Assembly: GCA_023807065.1 (NCBI GenBank)
Contig: JAJJLU010000541.1
Span: 1 to 32,796, forward strand
DNA from: Isotricha intestinalis
Taxonomy: Eukaryota > Ciliophora > Litostomatea > Vestibuliferida > Isotrichidae
DNA length: 32,796 nucleotides
Reading direction: 5' to 3'
The translations under genes were made by a program, and so were the position numbers. A model generated the notes under the pieces. It was not told the DNA's origin. It did no database searches and saw nothing but the letters and a program-made list of their open reading frames with translations. Positions 1 through 9,751 of this stretch are shown piece by piece; the stretch's first letter is position 1; each line of letters starts with the position of its first letter.

Positions 1-31
1 CCCAATCCCCAATCCCCAATCCCCAATCCCC
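1..31. repeat. telomeric repeat, CCCCAAT units (C-rich strand)
   Basis: The window opens with CCCAAT followed by three full CCCCAAT units and a final CCCC, after which the sequence becomes ordinary AT-rich DNA. A C-rich strand reading inward from the left edge is the expected orientation for a left chromosome end; the complementary G strand repeats as TTGGGGA. C4A-type repeats are known from ciliate macronuclear telomeres (CCCCAA in Tetrahymena, CCCCAAAA in spirotrichs). The 7-base CCCCAAT form differs from both. Only about four and a half units remain, so the terminus is probably trimmed in the assembly. Confidence 0.88.
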
Positions 32-535
32 ATTCAAATAAGAAAAATAAAAAAATTTTTTCAAAGTAAAGAAAAAAATATAATTATTGAAAAATAATAA
101 AATATTACAAATCTTCTTCCAGAATATCAATATTTAAGAAGAATCAAATATTATTAGAAAACCAATTAAATTTTGATGATTTTATTAATATTTTATTTTT
201 TCTTTTAATAAAAAGAATTATATTTCTATTAAATATGAATTAATCATTTAAAAATTTTTGAAATCTCTTTGTTAAAATAGAAAAAAATTAATTTAATTAC
301 CTTCCAAAAATTATTTTAATATATTTTTTTAAATTTCATTTTAACAAATTAATATATAAAATTAAATAATTTTCTGTTTTCTTTTGATTGATTTATTATA
401 TTTTAGGTAACCTAATAAATAAGTATTATCTAATTTTTATTCTTAAAATCAGATTTAATAATTATTTTTTAATTGGGAAAAAGTTATTATAAACATTTTT
501 CAAAAATTGTTTTCTTAATAAATTTATAGAATTGA
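32..535. other. subtelomeric non-coding spacer
   Basis: About 500 bases of very AT-rich DNA lie between the telomeric repeat and the stop codon of the first gene, which points toward the telomere. I see no open frame with coding character, no RNA gene and no clear repeat. It probably holds the 3' untranslated region of the first gene plus subtelomeric spacer. Confidence 0.6.
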
Positions 536-1963
536 TTAATAATTTTTTTTTATAAATTCTGAATATGTTAATATTTTCTTTTTTTCTTTATTAATACCTA
601 AACTATTATTTTTTGACAATAATTTAGGTTGTTGAATTTTATTATTTTTATCTCCTATTAAATTAGGAGGTTTAATTTGATTTTCTTTTTTATCATCATT
701 AATTAATTCTTTTATATCTTTTTTTGGAATATTTTCATTCTCTTCTTTTTGAATTAATTTATCAGATATTGCTTCAATTATATTTTTTGCAATTTCACTT
801 GCTTGTTTTTTTGTTTCATTCAATTCAATTTTTTTATTTTCTTTTAAATCATATATTAATTTATCTTTATTTTCATTTAAATTTTCTTTATCTTCATTAA
901 TTTTGGTTTTATTTTCAATAAAATTTTCTTTATTTTCATTTATATTATCTTTATCTTGATTAAAAAAATTTTCTTTTGTTTCTCCAAATAAATTTTCTTG
1001 TTCTTCTTTTATAGTTTTTAATTTTACATCTTCTATAAGGGGAAGTACTTCTTCATAATTAAATTCTTTATCTTCTTTTTTTTGTAAATTTTTTGATTGG
1101 AACATTTTACTATTTATCATTTCACTATCTTCACTAATATTAAAACTTATAATTGTATCATTATTTAAACTTTCTTTTAATGGATTTTTAATGTTTATCT
1201 TTTTTTTTTCTTTATTTTCTTCATTATTTGAATTTATTTTATCTATATTGATTTCATCTATTTTGTCTTGATTTAATTCTTTATTTTGATATAAATTATT
1301 TTCATTATTATATTTACCAAATAATATGTTATTATTGTTCATTTCAATTGATTTAAATAATTCAATTTTATATCTATTTAATTTCTCTTCCAATAATTTT
1401 ATTTCTTTTTCTTTTTGAATAAAAGTTTGATTATCAGTTGAAGTCAAATATTTTTTTTTTATTTTTTCAATTTCTTTTAATATAGGTTCAATATTATTAT
1501 TGTATGATTCAATTATATTCATTTCAAAACTACTTTGATCATTTATATATCTGTTAATATTATTTTCACTGTTTTTATTTATAAAATTATTTGTTAAATT
1601 TATTTTATTATTATTATAATTTTCAAGGTACTTTTTTTTAATATTTTCTATATTTATTTCTTTATTATCATTATAATTATAAGGATTGTATTTTTTATTT
1701 TTTGAAGAATTATAAATTAAATTATAGTTTCTAGAATAATCCTCTCTATTTAAAATATTATTTATTCTTCTTAAATGATTATCTATACTTTCATTTTTAT
1801 TAAAATTTATTCCTGAATTTGAAGTATTTATTATACTATTATTATCTTTTGATATAGAAATTGAATTGGAATTTTGAAATGGAGAATTAATATTTTTATT
1901 TTTATATTTTTCAAAAAGATATTCATGATTTTTAGAAATATCTTGTATATTTCTTTTGAACAT
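536..1963 (-). CDS. Asn/Lys/Glu-rich protein of unknown function, 475 aa
   Basis: A complete frame from ATG to TAA, the gene closest to the telomere. I do not recognise a family. The first ~130 residues are rich in Asn, Ser and Tyr and probably disordered. Residues ~160-205 form a Lys/Glu/Leu-rich segment (LLEEKLNRYKIELFKSI) that looks like a short coiled coil. Residues ~325-390 carry an imperfect repeat of about seven residues built on KENxNENK-like steps (for example INENKENFIENK and INEDKENLNENK). There is no signal peptide or membrane segment. The C-terminus ends in TYSEFIKKNY, which resembles motifs in the gene at 10250-11200. Likely an intracellular structural or scaffold protein; that is inference only. 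Confidence 0.82.
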   Translation of the reverse strand: MFKRNIQDISKNHEYLFEKYKNKNINSPFQNSNSISISKDNNSIINTSNSGINFNKNESIDNHLRRINNILNREDYSRNYNLIYNSSKNKKYNPYNYNDNKEINIENIKKKYLENYNNNKINLTNNFINKNSENNINRYINDQSSFEMNIIESYNNNIEPILKEIEKIKKKYLTSTDNQTFIQKEKEIKLLEEKLNRYKIELFKSIEMNNNNILFGKYNNENNLYQNKELNQDKIDEINIDKINSNNEENKEKKKINIKNPLKESLNNDTIISFNISEDSEMINSKMFQSKNLQKKEDKEFNYEEVLPLIEDVKLKTIKEEQENLFGETKENFFNQDKDNINENKENFIENKTKINEDKENLNENKDKLIYDLKENKKIELNETKKQASEIAKNIIEAISDKLIQKEENENIPKKDIKELINDDKKENQIKPPNLIGDKNNKIQQPKLLSKNNSLGINKEKKKILTYSEFIKKNY

Positions 1964-2402
1964 TATTTTAAAAATATTTAATTTTGAAAATTAAATGTAA
2001 TTAAAAAACATAAAAACGAGAAATAAATAAAAGATATATTAAAAAAATACTATTTATATATAAAAAAATTAAAAGACAAAAAAGAAAAAAATTTAAAAAT
2101 ATAACGAATCATAACTATAAAAAATTTATAAATTAAATTAAATCAACTTCTTATATATTATAAATTATGGAATAGAAAATTTAAAAAAGATTAATTAATA
2201 TAGAGGAAATTTAATTTATCATAAAAAAAGTAAAATCTCTTTTTTTTACTTTAAAAATTCTTTTTTTTTGGAAAATAAAGTTTTAAATGATAAATTTCTT
2301 TAATTAAACATTTTTTAAAATATATAAGATAAACTTAAATTACATGTCAATTTTTATTTAACTAAACAAAAATTGACTTTAATTAAAAAATTTACATTAC
2401 TT
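1964..2402. other. intergenic spacer, nothing recognised
   Basis: About 440 bases of A/T homopolymer-rich DNA upstream of the first minus-strand gene and downstream of the small gene at 2403-2660. It must contain the promoter of the former, but no motif stands out. Confidence 0.5.
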
Positions 2403-2660
2403 TTACTGAAGTTTTGACTTATTTTTAAGCAAAAAAAGTTCATCAACAAGCTTTCCATTAATTTCATAATCAATTTTATTTTTTTCTAGAATAAATTTAG
2501 AAGTAGACTTTGAACATTTTATTATTCTTAATTTTTTAGGTTTTTGATTTTTCACAAAAGAATTTTCAATTATTAATTTCTTTTTCCAAGTTTTTTTTCC
2601 TTTTTGATTACAATTTTTTTTAATAATTTGAGGATTGTTTTCATCTATGATTATATTCAT
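2403..2660 (-). CDS. small Lys-rich hypothetical protein, 85 aa
   Basis: ATG to TAA, 85 residues, about a quarter Lys, with no recognised domain, no signal peptide and no membrane segment. Its codons contain clearly more G and C than the flanking spacer, which favours a real coding region. The bases just before the ATG read TTTTCATTTTAG, which resembles a 3' splice site. The ATG could therefore be internal to a final exon, or follow a 5' UTR intron. I tried joining a GT donor 37 bases upstream, but that places an in-frame TAA before the junction, so no upstream exon is supported. The strong positive charge suggests nucleic-acid binding, without direct evidence. Confidence 0.5.
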   Translation of the reverse strand: MNIIIDENNPQIIKKNCNQKGKKTWKKKLIIENSFVKNQKPKKLRIIKCSKSTSKFILEKNKIDYEINGKLVDELFLLKNKSKLQ

Positions 2661-3540
2661 CTAAAATGAAAAATAATAATTACAATGGTTTATTTACTAT
2701 TTAAAAGGCGGTAATTCTTTTTTTAAATTTAATATAAATCCCAATTCAAATTAGAATATAAATTATATATCTCTGATATAGGATTATTAACCCTTTTTAA
2801 CTTTCTTTATCATTTTATTTTTGTTAATGAAGTTATTTAAATTTAAAAGCTGAAAAAGTAATAAAAATGCTTTTTCTTTTTTTTTTGTTAATTTTTCAGA
2901 AAGAAATTGGAATTTTTTTAGAGGCCATAAGTTAACCCTTTTTTCTTTATAATATTTTTATATTATTTGAAAATTTTGATTCTTAGTTTTTATTTTGCCG
3001 TTAATAATTTCCTTTATCTTTCTATCTTTCATATAATAAAAAAGAGAATTTACTTTTGAACAATCAATCTTTTTATAAAATTAAATTTCAATAGAAGAAG
3101 ATTTATAAAAATTTGATTTTAAAAAGTATTTTTCATATTTTATGTTTTTTTATCGTTAAAATGATATTTTTTTTATTTTTTTAATTTTTTAACGTGTTTT
3201 GACATTGTTTTTCAATATCATTATAATTGAAGAAATAATCCTACTTAGACTGTATCATTAGTTAAATAAATTAAATAATTAATAATTTAATTTTGCTCTA
3301 TTTTAGTTTAATATATTTTGTTAAATGCTTTTTTTGATTATTGAATGAATATTTTAAAAAAGTTTGATTAAAAAACTGATTTAAATCTATAAGAAAAAAA
3401 ATATAAGTTTCTTAAATGAATGTTTTGTCAAATAATATAATATAAAAAATTTCATTGTTTTATATATATCTTTTATATTATATAAAAAAAATAAAAACAA
3501 AAATTTAAAATTAAACTTATTAAATAATTAAAAAGTATAT
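2661..3540. other. long intergenic region, no gene recognised
   Basis: About 880 bases between the small gene and the 3' end of the receptor-kinase gene. Both strands are broken up by stops. The 11-base string TTAACCCTTTT occurs twice, near 2787 and 2932, and a short GC-richer patch lies at 2705-2712. I found no convincing tRNA, snRNA or other RNA gene by eye. Confidence 0.5.
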
Positions 3541-5736
3541 TCAACTTTCAATTCTATTATCAATTACTTCCCATTTTCCTCCATCAAATAAATTTTCAGT
3601 TCTACAAATAACTTTTAAATTATTAATAAATCTTTTAGAATATCTTTCAGGATCCATACTTGAAATATCCATACTATTAGCTTTAATTTTTTTCAAATTA
3701 GTTTCAATTTTTTTTCCAAAATCATATTTTTGAAAAAAATCAATAATAGAAATAATATACAAACAATCAGGTTTTAAAGAAGGAAAAATATATTTTCTAA
3801 CATTATTTAAATCATATTCATTAAATTTTTCTAAAGAAAAAGTTCCTCTTAAAGAGTTTTTATCTGGAATGTCTTCGTGTTGTTCTTTATTTTCTTCTGT
3901 AAATTTATCTAATTCAATTAACATATTTTTTTCATGTTCAGTACCAAAAATAATATTCATTTCATTTCTTGAAATTCCTATTTTAACAATTAAAAGAGAA
4001 TAATCCATAATACCTAAATTTTTAAAAAAAATAGAATCTTTTTTTCCAACTTCAAATATTTTTTTTTGGTCATCTTGAGTTATCATTAAATATTTTTCTA
4101 TTTCTTCAAAATCAACATCTTTCATAACACTATTACTTTTGTTTAAATCATACTTTACTTTTCTATTTAATTTACTTCCTTTTAAATCATAAACACATAA
4201 AACATTATCATTAAAAATTCCATAAACATTCCTCATTAAAATAAAATATATTTTATTACTAGTACCAAATAAACCAGTGTGTACAGTAATTTGATATAAT
4301 CCATATATTCTTCCTATATATGAATCTGGATTATCTAGAAAGTGATTATATAAATTATATAAAAATTTATCTTTTATTATTTCTACTTCTTTTTCATTTA
4401 TTGTTTTTAAAATAAATTTTTTGTCATAAGAATTTAAAAAAAAATTTCCACTTCTTCCTTGACTTTTCTTTATTAATTCTATATTTTTTTCAGGAGTTAA
4501 TGAATTTCTCATTTCTCTTATATTTATATTATCTATTTTTCTTAATAAATAAAAAAGTTTTGGAGCATATTCATTAAATAAAATCTGAAAGTTTTCACTT
4601 TCAGAAATAAATTTATCATTTTTTAAAAGATAATTGTTTTTCATTATCATCTCTTTTGAAATAGTATATGATTCTTCTTCATTATTTAATCGCTCACTTA
4701 CTATTATTTCTTCATTTTCATAAGAAAAACTTTTTTCAATAGCAATACTAACAGAAGTATATATTTTTGAAATAAATAAAGAAATTCTTTTTTCTTCAAT
4801 TTTTTCATTATCAAGTAAAGGTTCTATTTTTCTTAAGCATTTGTTAATAATATTTTTTCCAAATAATTTAACTAATCCAACAATAATAGGAGTAGAACAA
4901 GATAATATAGTAATAAAACAAGTAAAGGTTCTTATAAATTTACCTTTGTTTTCTTTCTTAGAAATATTATAGTAATAATCTAGAAAATATAATATAAATA
5001 ATAATATTGCCAAAATAAAATAAACTATTAAATATATTAAATGCTTTAAAACAAAACTTTTAATGTCTTTTTCATATTTAAAAGAAGTATCATTTATTAA
5101 AAAATAAAATTGATAAAAAGAATAAAAAAAAGTTAAAAGAGGAATAAAAATAAAAAAAGCAAAAAATATACTTTTTAAAACACTTTTTTCATCTTGAATA
5201 TGTGCTACATCAATTAAACAAGTAGTCATAGGACTAATTCCATTAATTTTTAAAAAAGAAGAAATTAAACACATTAAACCAGAAAAAATAAGACTGATAA
5301 TTAAATAGAATATAATAGCTTTATCTGATTTTTGAATTCCTGAAAAAGGATCAATCACAATAAATTTAATTTGAACAACTAAAGAAGTTAATATTAACCA
5401 ATCCATCATATAAAAAAAAATTTCAAAATACGAAATAATAATACATTTATCACATTTATCATGCATTTCTTGCATATTTTGAAATGATATTGCATTAATA
5501 AACCAAAATATTGAAATTAATGTTTCAAAAATTGAAAGAAGTAAATATAATTTATCAACTGAAGAAATTGATATTTGTTTTTTTTTCTTTATAAAATATT
5601 CTATTATAAAACATATATTTACTAATATACCTATTATACTTAATATTATTATTACTGAATTATTTGATAAAAAACCTATTGAATCATTTCCATCACTATC
5701 ATCAATATAACAGGAATAATTTTTATCAATTCTCAT
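3541..5736 (-). CDS. GPCR-PIPK: seven-transmembrane receptor fused to phosphatidylinositol phosphate kinase, 731 aa
   Basis: Predicted to couple membrane sensing to phosphoinositide synthesis. A short Cys-containing N-terminus precedes seven hydrophobic helices at about residues 27-48, 62-84, 98-126, 139-162, 187-213, 231-254 and 268-292. A ~130-residue linker follows, then a PIP kinase domain at ~425-710. Kinase hallmarks are all present: glycine-rich loop GRSGNFF (427-433), ATP-binding Lys in FILKT (K444), YDLKGS (516-521), IMDYSLL (576-582), the metal-binding Asp of SIID (D666), and activation-loop residues MDPERYSKRF (694-703). The activation loop reads more like type II PIP4K than type I PIP5K, but substrate cannot be assigned from this. 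The same fusion is known from Dictyostelium RpkA and oomycete GPCR-PIPKs. The stop is TGA. The ligand is unknown. The gene is not obviously linked to its neighbours. Confidence 0.94.
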   Translation of the reverse strand: MRIDKNYSCYIDDSDGNDSIGFLSNNSVIIILSIIGILVNICFIIEYFIKKKKQISISSVDKLYLLLSIFETLISIFWFINAISFQNMQEMHDKCDKCIIISYFEIFFYMMDWLILTSLVVQIKFIVIDPFSGIQKSDKAIIFYLIISLIFSGLMCLISSFLKINGISPMTTCLIDVAHIQDEKSVLKSIFFAFFIFIPLLTFFYSFYQFYFLINDTSFKYEKDIKSFVLKHLIYLIVYFILAILLFILYFLDYYYNISKKENKGKFIRTFTCFITILSCSTPIIVGLVKLFGKNIINKCLRKIEPLLDNEKIEEKRISLFISKIYTSVSIAIEKSFSYENEEIIVSERLNNEEESYTISKEMIMKNNYLLKNDKFISESENFQILFNEYAPKLFYLLRKIDNINIREMRNSLTPEKNIELIKKSQGRSGNFFLNSYDKKFILKTINEKEVEIIKDKFLYNLYNHFLDNPDSYIGRIYGLYQITVHTGLFGTSNKIYFILMRNVYGIFNDNVLCVYDLKGSKLNRKVKYDLNKSNSVMKDVDFEEIEKYLMITQDDQKKIFEVGKKDSIFFKNLGIMDYSLLIVKIGISRNEMNIIFGTEHEKNMLIELDKFTEENKEQHEDIPDKNSLRGTFSLEKFNEYDLNNVRKYIFPSLKPDCLYIISIIDFFQKYDFGKKIETNLKKIKANSMDISSMDPERYSKRFINNLKVICRTENLFDGGKWEVIDNRIES

Positions 5737-5851
5737 TTATTTTTTTATTTTTTAAATTAACAAATTTATTTTTAAATATACAAAATTAATTTATTAAATC
5801 AAATTATTTTTTATCAACAAATAAAAAACTTATAAAAATATTTCAATGCAT

Positions 5852-8800
5852 TTACTTCTTGTATTTCTTTTTCTTTTTAATAATTTGTTTAACAATTTTC
5901 CATCTAATATTATAAATATCTTTCTTTTTTCTTAAACTTAACATATAATCAATACCAGATTGTAGTTTTTTGGGAATTTGACTTTTACTTCTTGTTTCTC
6001 TTCTTGTAAATTGTTTATTATTTTTATTTTCATTTTCTTTAAAAACTCCTTTTCCAAAAATAAGATTATTTTTTTTATGATGTTTATTATATATTTTAAA
6101 TTCTTCATCTTCATCATCTGAAAAATTTTCAAAAACTTTATCATCTTCAGGAGCACTATTATAACCAGATAATATTTTTTTTTTATCTTCAAAAGATTGT
6201 TTTTTATTTTCTTTATTATTAATTTCTTTATTTTCTTTTTCTTCATTTTTACTATTATTAATAACATTATCATCTTCATTATCATTTTTATCTTCTATTA
6301 TTGAATCTAAATTACTTGATTTTTTTTTTCTTTTAAAACTTTTTCCAATTGTACTTTCTTCTTCAGGAAGTGTAAGATTATTAAGAATATCTCTACTAAA
6401 TTTATCACTTAAACTTTGAGGTCTCATTTTATTTCTTAATCTAAATAATAAATCAATTTCTTTTGGTTTTTTTTTTATTGAATCACTTATTAAAGATTCA
6501 ATATCTGATTTTTCTCCAATTAATAAATTTATTAAATCTTTTTTATTAACTAATATTTCTCCATCTCCTAATTTAATCATACAATTTATTTCAAAACTTG
6601 ATTTATGAAAATCAGGAATTGAAGATTGTTTTATTTCTTTTTCTTTACCATAAATATCTTTCAATGGGAAACTTTTTTCTATATCTTGAAGATCTATATT
6701 ATCTATTATTATTTCTTTATTTGATTTTTGAGAATGCATATCAAATGGATTTAATATATCTGAGCTTTCTTTTCTTAAATTTGGATTTTCTTCACTGTTT
6801 ATTATTTCAACATCAGTATTTGCTTTTTTATGATTTATTTTTGGTGGTTCTTCATAATTTATTTCATAATTGTCTTTTGGACTTATTACCTTTATTTTAT
6901 AAGGAATTTCATTATTACTTTTTTCTGGGTTTTTTATATTTGATACATTTGTGCTTTCTTTATTTGAATTATTTTCTTCTATTATATTATTACTATTATT
7001 TTTTTTTTCATTATTATTATTATATATATCATTAATGTTTAGATTATTATTTATATTATCTTTGTTATTTTCATCTAAACTATTTTTATGAATTTTACTA
7101 TCATCAAAACTACTATTTTTCCTACTTTTATCATGTTTTTTATTTTCTTCCAATTTATCTTCAATTTCAGATATAAATACAAAAATAGGAGAATCATCAA
7201 TATCTTTTACTTCAACAATATCAATATCAATTTTAGGATCTATAAATCTATTTCTCATATGAGAAATTACTTCTTCTGGTTGAGGAGGTAAATAAACAAT
7301 TTTTTTAGGATCATATGAAATACTTAAATCTTTTACTTTCATTGGTATTTTATTTGCTTTATCATATACATTAAATAAATAATATTCATCAGATAATTCA
7401 TCGTGATTATTTTTTAAATCATCTACTAAAATTAAATTATCTTCTTTATTATTTTTATTAAATAATTTAATAAAAGTTTTTGGGTCTTTTAATTTTTGAA
7501 TATCACTTTTTAAAACTTTAACCGAGTCTTTTTTTACATTTGGAATTTCATATTTATCAAAATTATTTTTTGGATTATTTGATAAAACCAAATTTATATA
7601 AGATTTATCAAATAAATTCATTTTTTTATTTTCATCTGGAATTAATTGATATTCTTTATTTTCATGTAAATTTTTTAATAATTTTTCAGCATAATCTTTT
7701 GAAGATCCTTCTTTATCATATTTAATTTCTTGATTTATATTATTTACAATTTTTAAATTAGATTTATTTGTTTCTACATCATTTCCAATAAAATCTTTCA
7801 ATTTTATTTCATCTTTAGAATTATCATTTATTCCATTTAATAAATCTTTTTTACTAATTAAATTATGTTTTTCTTCATTATTATTATTTATATAATTAAC
7901 TTCAATAAATTCAGGTAATTGTTCATATTTTTCAACATCATTTTTATTTATTTTAATTTTTGATTCAGGTTTAAAATAATTATCAGAATAATTTTCAATA
8001 GCAGGAACTTCAAATTCATTTATATCACTTTTATCTTTTTTAATATCTTCAATAACTTTTTTTGGAATTAAAAATTTACCAATTTGCTTAAAAGGAATAG
8101 AATTTTTTAAATCATTTTCTATTTTTTTATTTATTTCTTCTCCTTTTTTTGGTTGATATACTTTTTCTTTTTCATCCATTTTTTCTATTAATATATCTTT
8201 AGGTTTTATATTAAAATTTTTTCCTTTATAATTACTTAATTGAATAGGTTCTTTTAAATTTGAATTATTTTCAAGTTTATCATTTAATTCTTTTAAATTT
8301 ACAATATATTTTTTTCCATTAGCTTTATTTATTAATTTAATATATTTTTTATTATCATCTTTATTTAATTTTTCAATTTCTTTTTTTGAAACATCTATTG
8401 GATTTTTATTTAAATATTCATTTACTTTAAAATTATCATTTCCACTTTTATCATTTAAAATTTGATTTATTAAATTAGAATTAACAAATTGATTATCGTC
8501 AATTTCTAAAAGAGAATTATTATTAATATCATTTAATAATTGATTATTAAATTGATTTTTAATGTCTTGAATTTCCTCTTTTGAAGGTAAATTAGTTATT
8601 TCTTCTTGATTGGGAAAAGACATATTTATTAATTGAACTTTTCTCCATCTATTTCGAGGAAATCTACTTGGAATATTACTTATTTGATTTAAATATTTCC
8701 AATTATTTAAAGCTTCTTTTATTTTTGGAATTGGACATAAAGTTTGTTCATCATTATTTGATTGAATATTGATTAATTCTTCTCCTTTATTTATATAATT

Positions 8801-9751
8801 TTCTAATCTTCTTTTTGGAATTTGAATTATTTCATTATTACTGTTTTTTATATTATAATAATTATCTTCATTATCTGATGAATCTGTTGGTTCTTTAAAA
8901 GTAACTTTTAAATTTTTTTTATTTTTTTGTTTATTTTTTAATTGATCTTTAATTAAATTGATATAATCTTTTCTAATATAATTTTTATTATTATCTTTAT
9001 CTTCAATTGGAACATAAATTTTATTCTCATTTTCCATTTCATTAATATATTCTTTACTTTTTAATTCAATGTCTTTTAAAGTTGAATTATATTTATTAAT
9101 AATTTGCTTAAATTGAATATCAATATCATTTAAATTTTGTTTATCACATTTTTCACTATAATCATCTTTTCTTAATATTTTAAATTTTTTATTTTCCCAA
9201 TTTTTAACTAAATCATTCATTTGTAAAATAGAAGATTTATTAGATAATCTTCTAATTCTTTTTTTTCTCATTTTTTCTTCTAATTTAGTTAAAGAAGCTA
9301 ATTTTTTTAAATTCATAAAAGAAGGTAAATCTTTATCATCAAATCCAGCTAAATGTAAAATTTTTTTAATAGAATATTCTGAAATTGGAGTTCTACCATT
9401 CATTGAATATGATTCTATATTATTTAATATTCTTTTTAATTTAGGATCATATTGACTTCTTGTTAATAAAAGAGAATGAAAATATTCATATCTTATTTTT
9501 GTTATTACTATTTCTAAAATGGAAAGAAATTCAATGAAATTTGTATTTGATAAAGAAAATATTTTTTGAAAAGATTTTTTATTTATTGTTATTGTCTTTA
9601 ATGGCTTTTCGGTGTCTGGCAGAAAACGAGAATCAGGTTTTAAAACTGAAAAATCTGCTTTTGAGTTTAATAAATTTGAGTATTTTGGATCTATTGAATA
9701 GATTATTTTGTTTGAATTAGATCTGTTAATAAGTAATTCAACGGTTGACAT
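5852..9751 (-). CDS. large protein with ~145-residue internal super-repeats, unknown function, 1299 aa
   Basis: The first ATG is at 9751 (MSTVELL). The frame can be extended four codons further only from a TTG at 9763, which I reject as a eukaryotic start. Residues 1-175 are a moderately conserved-looking helical N-terminus ending in basic KKRIRRL. From about residue 309 to 870 the protein repeats itself with a period of ~145 residues. Each period holds four shorter strand-turn-strand-helix-like units ending in a K/D-rich step such as SKKDL or KSDI. A further single unit (MIKLGDGEILVNKKDL) lies near residue 1065. Between 870 and 1050 the chain is Asn/Ser/Lys-rich and probably disordered. The C-terminus is strongly basic (IIKKKKKYKK). 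There is no membrane segment or signal peptide. I recognise no family; a cytoskeletal or cortical scaffold is possible. Confidence 0.85.
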   Translation of the reverse strand: MSTVELLINRSNSNKIIYSIDPKYSNLLNSKADFSVLKPDSRFLPDTEKPLKTITINKKSFQKIFSLSNTNFIEFLSILEIVITKIRYEYFHSLLLTRSQYDPKLKRILNNIESYSMNGRTPISEYSIKKILHLAGFDDKDLPSFMNLKKLASLTKLEEKMRKKRIRRLSNKSSILQMNDLVKNWENKKFKILRKDDYSEKCDKQNLNDIDIQFKQIINKYNSTLKDIELKSKEYINEMENENKIYVPIEDKDNNKNYIRKDYINLIKDQLKNKQKNKKNLKVTFKEPTDSSDNEDNYYNIKNSNNEIIQIPKRRLENYINKGEELINIQSNNDEQTLCPIPKIKEALNNWKYLNQISNIPSRFPRNRWRKVQLINMSFPNQEEITNLPSKEEIQDIKNQFNNQLLNDINNNSLLEIDDNQFVNSNLINQILNDKSGNDNFKVNEYLNKNPIDVSKKEIEKLNKDDNKKYIKLINKANGKKYIVNLKELNDKLENNSNLKEPIQLSNYKGKNFNIKPKDILIEKMDEKEKVYQPKKGEEINKKIENDLKNSIPFKQIGKFLIPKKVIEDIKKDKSDINEFEVPAIENYSDNYFKPESKIKINKNDVEKYEQLPEFIEVNYINNNNEEKHNLISKKDLLNGINDNSKDEIKLKDFIGNDVETNKSNLKIVNNINQEIKYDKEGSSKDYAEKLLKNLHENKEYQLIPDENKKMNLFDKSYINLVLSNNPKNNFDKYEIPNVKKDSVKVLKSDIQKLKDPKTFIKLFNKNNKEDNLILVDDLKNNHDELSDEYYLFNVYDKANKIPMKVKDLSISYDPKKIVYLPPQPEEVISHMRNRFIDPKIDIDIVEVKDIDDSPIFVFISEIEDKLEENKKHDKSRKNSSFDDSKIHKNSLDENNKDNINNNLNINDIYNNNNEKKNNSNNIIEENNSNKESTNVSNIKNPEKSNNEIPYKIKVISPKDNYEINYEEPPKINHKKANTDVEIINSEENPNLRKESSDILNPFDMHSQKSNKEIIIDNIDLQDIEKSFPLKDIYGKEKEIKQSSIPDFHKSSFEINCMIKLGDGEILVNKKDLINLLIGEKSDIESLISDSIKKKPKEIDLLFRLRNKMRPQSLSDKFSRDILNNLTLPEEESTIGKSFKRKKKSSNLDSIIEDKNDNEDDNVINNSKNEEKENKEINNKENKKQSFEDKKKILSGYNSAPEDDKVFENFSDDEDEEFKIYNKHHKKNNLIFGKGVFKENENKNNKQFTRRETRSKSQIPKKLQSGIDYMLSLRKKKDIYNIRWKIVKQIIKKKKKYKK
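7140..8830 (-). repeat. protein-level super-repeat, period ~145 residues
   Basis: Lining up the protein against itself gives equivalent segments at residue ~309 (IQIPKRRLENY), 452 (IDVSKKEIEKL), 599 (IKINKNDVEKY) and 744 (VKVLKSDIQKL). Each is followed 15-20 residues later by 326 (LINI), 470 (YIKLINKANGKKYIV), 615 (FIEVNYINNNNEEKHNLI) and 760 (FIKLFNKNNKEDNLIL). The spacing is 143-147 residues throughout. Other matching units lie at 503, 649 and 791, and at 423, 561 and 713. The DNA itself has diverged, so this is an old duplication and not a recent tandem array. Confidence 0.75.

Noticed and set aside
2661..2697. Possible 37-base GT-AG intron upstream of the 85-residue gene
   Set aside because: Joining across it leaves an in-frame TAA just before the junction, so it does not extend the coding frame.
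2700..2720. Minus-strand CGCCTTTTA, similar to the U5 snRNA loop I
   Set aside because: The match stops after nine bases, the last invariant pyrimidine is A, and the flanking stem and Sm site are not convincing.
5938..6285. 115-codon minus-strand frame rich in Lys and Ile
   Set aside because: Overlaps the 3' part of the 1299-residue gene in another frame and is low complexity.
6598..7035. 145-codon plus-strand frame with Leu/Tyr/Phe-rich, membrane-like translation
   Set aside because: Antisense of Asn/Lys/Glu codons in the 1299-residue gene always gives such hydrophobic sequence; no homology or start context.
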